This document shows, piece after piece, positions 60,454 through 64,000 of a DNA stretch of 64,000 bases (position 1 is its first letter; the number at the start of each line of letters is the position of its first letter). The stretch comes from Nguyenibacter vanlangensis. Its GTDB lineage: Bacteria; Pseudomonadota; Alphaproteobacteria; Acetobacterales; Acetobacteraceae. The notes beneath the pieces were generated by a model. The model was given only the letters and a program-made list of their open reading frames with translations. It was not told the DNA's origin and searched no databases. The position numbers were made by a program, and so were the translations under genes. The DNA lies in assembly GCF_038719015.1 (NCBI RefSeq), contig NZ_CP152276.1, forward strand, positions 3,613,501 through 3,677,500, written 5' to 3'.

Positions 60454-63400
60454 TCAGTCGGGCGCGCTGGCCGGTCTGTCCTGTTCCCGCTTGGCCTCCA
60501 TCGCTTCCCTGCGCTTGCGGTCTTCCTCCCTCTGCCGCTCGGCGCGGATGATTTCGGCACGGAATGCGGCCTCTCGCTGCTCGCGCGTCATCGGTGCCGG
60601 GACTTCGGCCTTAACGTCGGTCACTGCCTGTTCCCGGTTCTGCGCCAGTTCGCTTGCCGCCCTTCTCGCCGCCCCCTCGACTTTGCTGGCTTCTTTTTCA
60701 GCCTTGATGAGTCTGCGGCGCTCGAACGGCGCGAATGCCCCGTCAAGCGGGCTCCGGAGCAATCCCGCATGGCTTGATGCGTCGTTGAACTTCTCCTTCG
60801 CGACAACTGCATCATTTCTCGCGGACTCAATATTCTGGTCAATTACCTCGATTTTGCGTGCCAGTTCGTCGGCCTGGTGCTGCTTCTGCCTCCACTCCTG
60901 CGCCGCCACCGTTACCGCCGCGAAGTCCCCCGTTTCCATCACCCTGCGCGTGGCATCGTCCCGTGCCTGCAACGCGCCCGTGATAGCGACGCCCGCTTCG
61001 ACAGAAGCCTTGAGCCCCGGCACCTTGTTCATGGCCTCGACCAGCAGCTTTCCCCGCTCTTCCGACGCCATCCGCCGCGCTTCTGCGATGATTTCGGGAC
61101 GTTCGGCTTCCAGCTTCTCCGCCGTAACCTGCTCTGCCGCGCCCTTGGCCCCCAGCTTCCGGGCCTCATTTTGGGCCAGCCAGCGTTTGATGGGGCGGTA
61201 TCGTGCGCCGTAAGTCGCCGTGTCCGCCGCAAAGGCGTCGTCGGCAAGCCGCTGCCCGCTCTCTCTGCGCGTCCGGATTTCTTCGTCCAGCGCCGCGACC
61301 TGCGACTTAATCATGTCGTCGATGCCGGGGACACCAGCGGTCGCAACACGGTATTCTCGCTGTATTTCGGCCAATTTGCGCAGAATTACCTGTCTGCCCG
61401 TGCGTCCAGCCGCTTCCGGGCCGCGTGCATCAGCGCCGCCAGCCCAAGCGTCAGCAGGAACAGCACCGGCAGACCCGACCGGTCGAATGTCTGCCACGTC
61501 CGGCTGAGCATGTGCGCCACCGTGAGCGGATGCACCAATACCGGCATGGCGATGGACAGCGCCATCAGCGCCGGGATTGAGTGTGTCAGCGCGCTGTGAA
61601 TTTTTCGCATCGTCGTTCGCATTCTTGGCTTCCTTGCTTGCTTGCTGTGCTGTCCGCCATGCCGCGACGGCAGACATTCTGGCTGTGGTGTCGGCTTCGG
61701 TGTCACCGGTGATATCGTAGTGCGGAAATGTGGATTTCAGGCGGTTTTCCAGCGCCGCGTCGTCCAGCGCGGCCATTTTGGGCGCATCGGATGCAAGGCG
61801 CGTCCGCATGGCCACCATGTCGATGTCCCGCCCGACATCGTGGGGGTTTGTGATGAAAGCCGTGCGCGGTGGCGCGACCTCGACAGGCGGCGCGACCTCG
61901 ACAGCCGGGATATCTTCAACCGGCGCGGTTTCCTCGGCCACCGGTTCCGCCTCGACCACCTGGGCGGTGGGCGCAGGTTCCGGCACCTCAACCGTGATTT
62001 CCTCGACCACCTGCGCGGCCACCGGCTTCGCCTCGGCCGCCGGTTCTGGCGCAGGCTCGACCGGCTCCGCAACCGGCGCAACAACCGGCGTAATCTCGTT
62101 CGCTTGGACCTCAACCGGCCTGATGGCATTCGTGTTCTCGACCGCCGCTACTCGCTCCGCAAGCGCAGTTTCCAGCCGTTTTTGCGCCGCCTCACTCAAT
62201 TCCCAATCGTGGCCGACCGGCGGTTCCAGCAATGCCAACGCGATTCCGACTTCATCGCGATATGCCGGGGTGCCGGTCAGTTGCACGTTCGTCCAGCCAT
62301 GCCGCTGGGCCGCCGCTGCAAGCTGGGCCGCTGTATCTGGCGATGGGTCGCGGGCGCTGACGATTCTGTCGCCGAAATCCTCAAATACGTCACCGCTCGC
62401 TAGTTCGATGGTCGCCACGCCCCTCTTGCGGTCCAGGCGAATGTTGCTGATGGCGGCCACCTGGGCCGGGGTCAGCGACGATTCAGAAATCTTGTAATGA
62501 CCAGCGAGAAGGCGGGCACGGAACCGGGTTGCACGGTCCCATCCCTCGTCGTCCGGCATGTCGTCCCTGGGCGGCGCAGGTGGTTCATTGTCGCTGCGGA
62601 CCGCGTTTGCATTGTCGCCCGGACGCTCGAACCGCCAGCCGTGGTCCTCGCGGCGGCGACCTTGGACGAAATCGACGTAATCGGGCAGGCTGAAAATGTC
62701 AGCGGCATTCTTGCCTTCTTCAAGCTGCTTTGCCCGCCAGCGGTCATATGATTTCTGCGCGGATGCTTTCAAATTGTCGGGCAGTGCTGCATAGCCGTCC
62801 GTGCCGCCGGGCCAGCCGTTTCGTGTCTTCGCCATCGTGTGCGCTCCCTGTTGTCGCTGTTCTGGGAGCCGCTGGCGTTCCTGGCGCTGAGTTTCCAGAG
62901 AGACAATCTCGGCAGAAAGCATGCGAACGGCTCTCTGTGATTCTACTGCGCGACGATGCAAATTACGGTGTTTTTCGAGAGAAATTATTGCGGGCGCTGG
63001 GTTGTCCGGGTGTCGTTTCGTTGCCTCGATTTCAGCCCTCGAAAGCTGCGGCTCGGGCGGTAGTGCGTCGGGTCCGTCAAGCTCTTCATTTGAACGAATG
63101 CGAAGGCGGATATTGTAGCCGTTTTCCGCAAGCCAGCGGTTGCCGCGCTGCTCGAACTGCGCGCGCATTTTTCGGCCCTTGCCAGCTAAGAAAAGAGCGT
63201 TCCAATCCCTTGCTTTTTTGCTATCAAAAGACCCGTCCGCGTTCATACGGCGCAGAGTCAGCATTATATGCGCATGCGACTGCTCGCCTCCGTCCCGCGC
63301 TCCGGGGTCGTGAAGGTCGGCGTGGGCGGCCATTCCCGCGTCTATCAGCGGAGCGAGAACATGGGCCAGATATTCGCGATGTCTTTCGCGTTCCAGCCCG

Positions 63401-63717
63401 CGCGGAATCGACAGAAGAATTTGGCGGGCAACCTGTCCGTCTGCCCGCCTCTCTGCGGCCTCGGCCATCCGCCAAAAATGCGCCGGGTCGGTCAGGTTAT
63501 CGGTCGGCTGAATGTGCGCCGGGAAGATAGAAAAATGGTCGTAGTGTTCGGGGGCTTTCCGGCTGAAATCGAAGGTCTGGTCGGTCAGCCGGTCCTTGAT
63601 AGTTCCGCACAGATTATATGCAGCGGCCTTGAGAACAGCGCCCACATTCGCAATGCCGAAATTCAGATGAATCCGTCGGCTAACAATCTCCGTCTCTGCG
63701 AGTGCGGGCGTGGTCAT
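60454..63717 (-). CDS. MobA/MobL-family relaxase with long C-terminal extension
   Basis: A 1087-residue protein. The N-terminal relaxase domain (about 1-220) starts RRIHLNFGIANVGAVLKAAA with YN in the expected nucleophile zone, and has QSHAHIMLTLRRM, the metal-binding His pair, and GYNIRLRIRSNEELDG. A Pro/Glu/Val/Ala-rich linker lies at about 540-640; a helical coiled-coil region fills the end. The stretch 61386-61622 also codes a membrane ORF in another frame, and there the relaxase frame is low-complexity. It nicks oriT and starts transfer with help of a type IV system in trans. Confidence 0.85.
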   Translation of the reverse strand: MTTPALAETEIVSRRIHLNFGIANVGAVLKAAAYNLCGTIKDRLTDQTFDFSRKAPEHYDHFSIFPAHIQPTDNLTDPAHFWRMAEAAERRADGQVARQILLSIPRGLERERHREYLAHVLAPLIDAGMAAHADLHDPGARDGGEQSHAHIMLTLRRMNADGSFDSKKARDWNALFLAGKGRKMRAQFEQRGNRWLAENGYNIRLRIRSNEELDGPDALPPEPQLSRAEIEATKRHPDNPAPAIISLEKHRNLHRRAVESQRAVRMLSAEIVSLETQRQERQRLPEQRQQGAHTMAKTRNGWPGGTDGYAALPDNLKASAQKSYDRWRAKQLEEGKNAADIFSLPDYVDFVQGRRREDHGWRFERPGDNANAVRSDNEPPAPPRDDMPDDEGWDRATRFRARLLAGHYKISESSLTPAQVAAISNIRLDRKRGVATIELASGDVFEDFGDRIVSARDPSPDTAAQLAAAAQRHGWTNVQLTGTPAYRDEVGIALALLEPPVGHDWELSEAAQKRLETALAERVAAVENTNAIRPVEVQANEITPVVAPVAEPVEPAPEPAAEAKPVAAQVVEEITVEVPEPAPTAQVVEAEPVAEETAPVEDIPAVEVAPPVEVAPPRTAFITNPHDVGRDIDMVAMRTRLASDAPKMAALDDAALENRLKSTFPHYDITGDTEADTTARMSAVAAWRTAQQASKEAKNANDDAKNSQRADTLNPGADGAVHRHAGIGASAHGGAHAQPDVADIRPVGSAGAVPADAWAGGADARGPEAAGRTGRQVILRKLAEIQREYRVATAGVPGIDDMIKSQVAALDEEIRTRRESGQRLADDAFAADTATYGARYRPIKRWLAQNEARKLGAKGAAEQVTAEKLEAERPEIIAEARRMASEERGKLLVEAMNKVPGLKASVEAGVAITGALQARDDATRRVMETGDFAAVTVAAQEWRQKQHQADELARKIEVIDQNIESARNDAVVAKEKFNDASSHAGLLRSPLDGAFAPFERRRLIKAEKEASKVEGAARRAASELAQNREQAVTDVKAEVPAPMTREQREAAFRAEIIRAERQREEDRKRREAMEAKREQDRPASAPD
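61386..61622 (-). CDS. membrane ORF embedded in the relaxase gene in another frame
   Basis: A 78-residue frame starting MRTTMRKIHSALTHSI, with two clear hydrophobic segments (ALMALSIAMPVLVHPL and LPVLFLLTLGLAALMHAA) and a basic end. AAGGA lies eight bases before ATG 61622. In the relaxase frame the same bases code a Gly/Ala/His low-complexity stretch, so this frame looks like the more constrained one. Confidence 0.55.
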   Translation of the reverse strand: MRTTMRKIHSALTHSIPALMALSIAMPVLVHPLTVAHMLSRTWQTFDRSGLPVLFLLTLGLAALMHAARKRLDARADR

Positions 63718-63727
63718 GGGTCACGGC

Positions 63728-63934
63728 TCAAGCTTTCGGCTGAAACCGACCGGTGCGAACGGCATGCCGCATGATAGCCGCTCCGCCGTAGAGTCCGACC
63801 GGAAGCGCGAGGGCAACGGCAAGGTCAGCACCGGACGCAACGCCGACAGAAAGGCCCATTCCGACGAATGCGGTCGGGAGCCAGGACAGAATTTTGGCGA
63901 CCTTGACGCGGCGGGGTTCACGATATTCGGACAT
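63728..63934 (-). CDS. small membrane protein upstream of the relaxase
   Basis: A 68-residue protein with two membrane segments (ILSWLPTAFVGMGLSVGVAS and ADLAVALALPVGLYGGAAIM) and basic ends. GAGAGG lies five bases before ATG. The next gene, the relaxase, starts ten bases after its stop, so they form one unit. It resembles the small TraD-like proteins of MobQ-type plasmids in plan only. The region from 63935 to the window end shows no further gene. Confidence 0.6.
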   Translation of the reverse strand: MSEYREPRRVKVAKILSWLPTAFVGMGLSVGVASGADLAVALALPVGLYGGAAIMRHAVRTGRFQPKA

Positions 63935-64000
63935 GAATACCTCTCACGAGATGACGTTCGCGAAGCGAATGTATAATCGAGCATATGAGTGCCGACGGGC

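Overview
The window looks like a high-GC alphaproteobacterial genome segment. An acetic-acid-bacterium relative (Acetobacteraceae) is the most likely host, but this is inferred from overall gene style and no single marker decides it. No rRNA, tRNA or CRISPR array was seen.

Layout. (1) 1-10 kb holds ordinary accessory metabolism: an isochorismatase-family fragment, small exported and membrane proteins, a quinone-reductase-like SDR divergent from an HxlR regulator, an SPFH protein, YitT, MurQ, and an AraC regulator divergent from an SDR. Three copies of an intergenic double-hairpin repeat lie here. (2) 9.1-16.8 kb is a complete tripartite ABC exporter (HlyD-type adaptor, fused ABC-ABC-permease, second permease, NodT-type outer-membrane channel) followed by a PPK2 kinase. 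(3) 16.8-23.0 kb is patchy: a two-part mosaic scar, a GlxA regulator divergent from a cysteine hydrolase and cupin pair, a low-GC HAD gene, and a decayed sulfonate-type locus (TonB receptor and two substrate-binding-protein remnants around an intact flavin monooxygenase). (4) 23.3-29.7 kb is a LysR, gamma-glutamyltransferase, MFS and TonB-receptor module, followed by a VapBC toxin-antitoxin pair.

(5) 31-51.7 kb is the main find. A LuxI/LuxR quorum-sensing pair sits with two convergent gene sets. The plus-strand set is luxI, an ATP-grasp ligase, an ABC ATPase, an FtsX/MacB-type permease, a LolA-like protein and an outer-membrane protein. The minus-strand set encodes a ketoreductase, an ACP, a chain-length-factor-like KS, an active KS, two adenylate-forming enzymes, two hotdog proteins, two membrane proteins and a phosphopantetheinyl transferase. 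A pentapeptide-repeat protein and a D-2-hydroxyacid dehydrogenase accompany them. I read this as a quorum-controlled, highly reducing type II fatty-acid/polyketide pathway (aryl-polyene or polyenoyl-conjugate class) with its own envelope export route. The product is unknown. The block is bracketed by about 475-bp direct repeats of a membrane-protein gene (30847-31322 and 51748-52223), and the right edge also carries IS110 and IS66 debris.

(6) 51.8-56.9 kb returns to chromosome-like genes: the full-length membrane gene, two serine hydrolases (one a D-aminopeptidase) and a VOC protein. (7) 57.2-64 kb is a mobilizable-element module: small proteins, two DNA-binding-like proteins, a repeat-rich AT-rich control region, and a large MobA/MobL relaxase that overlaps a membrane ORF in another frame.
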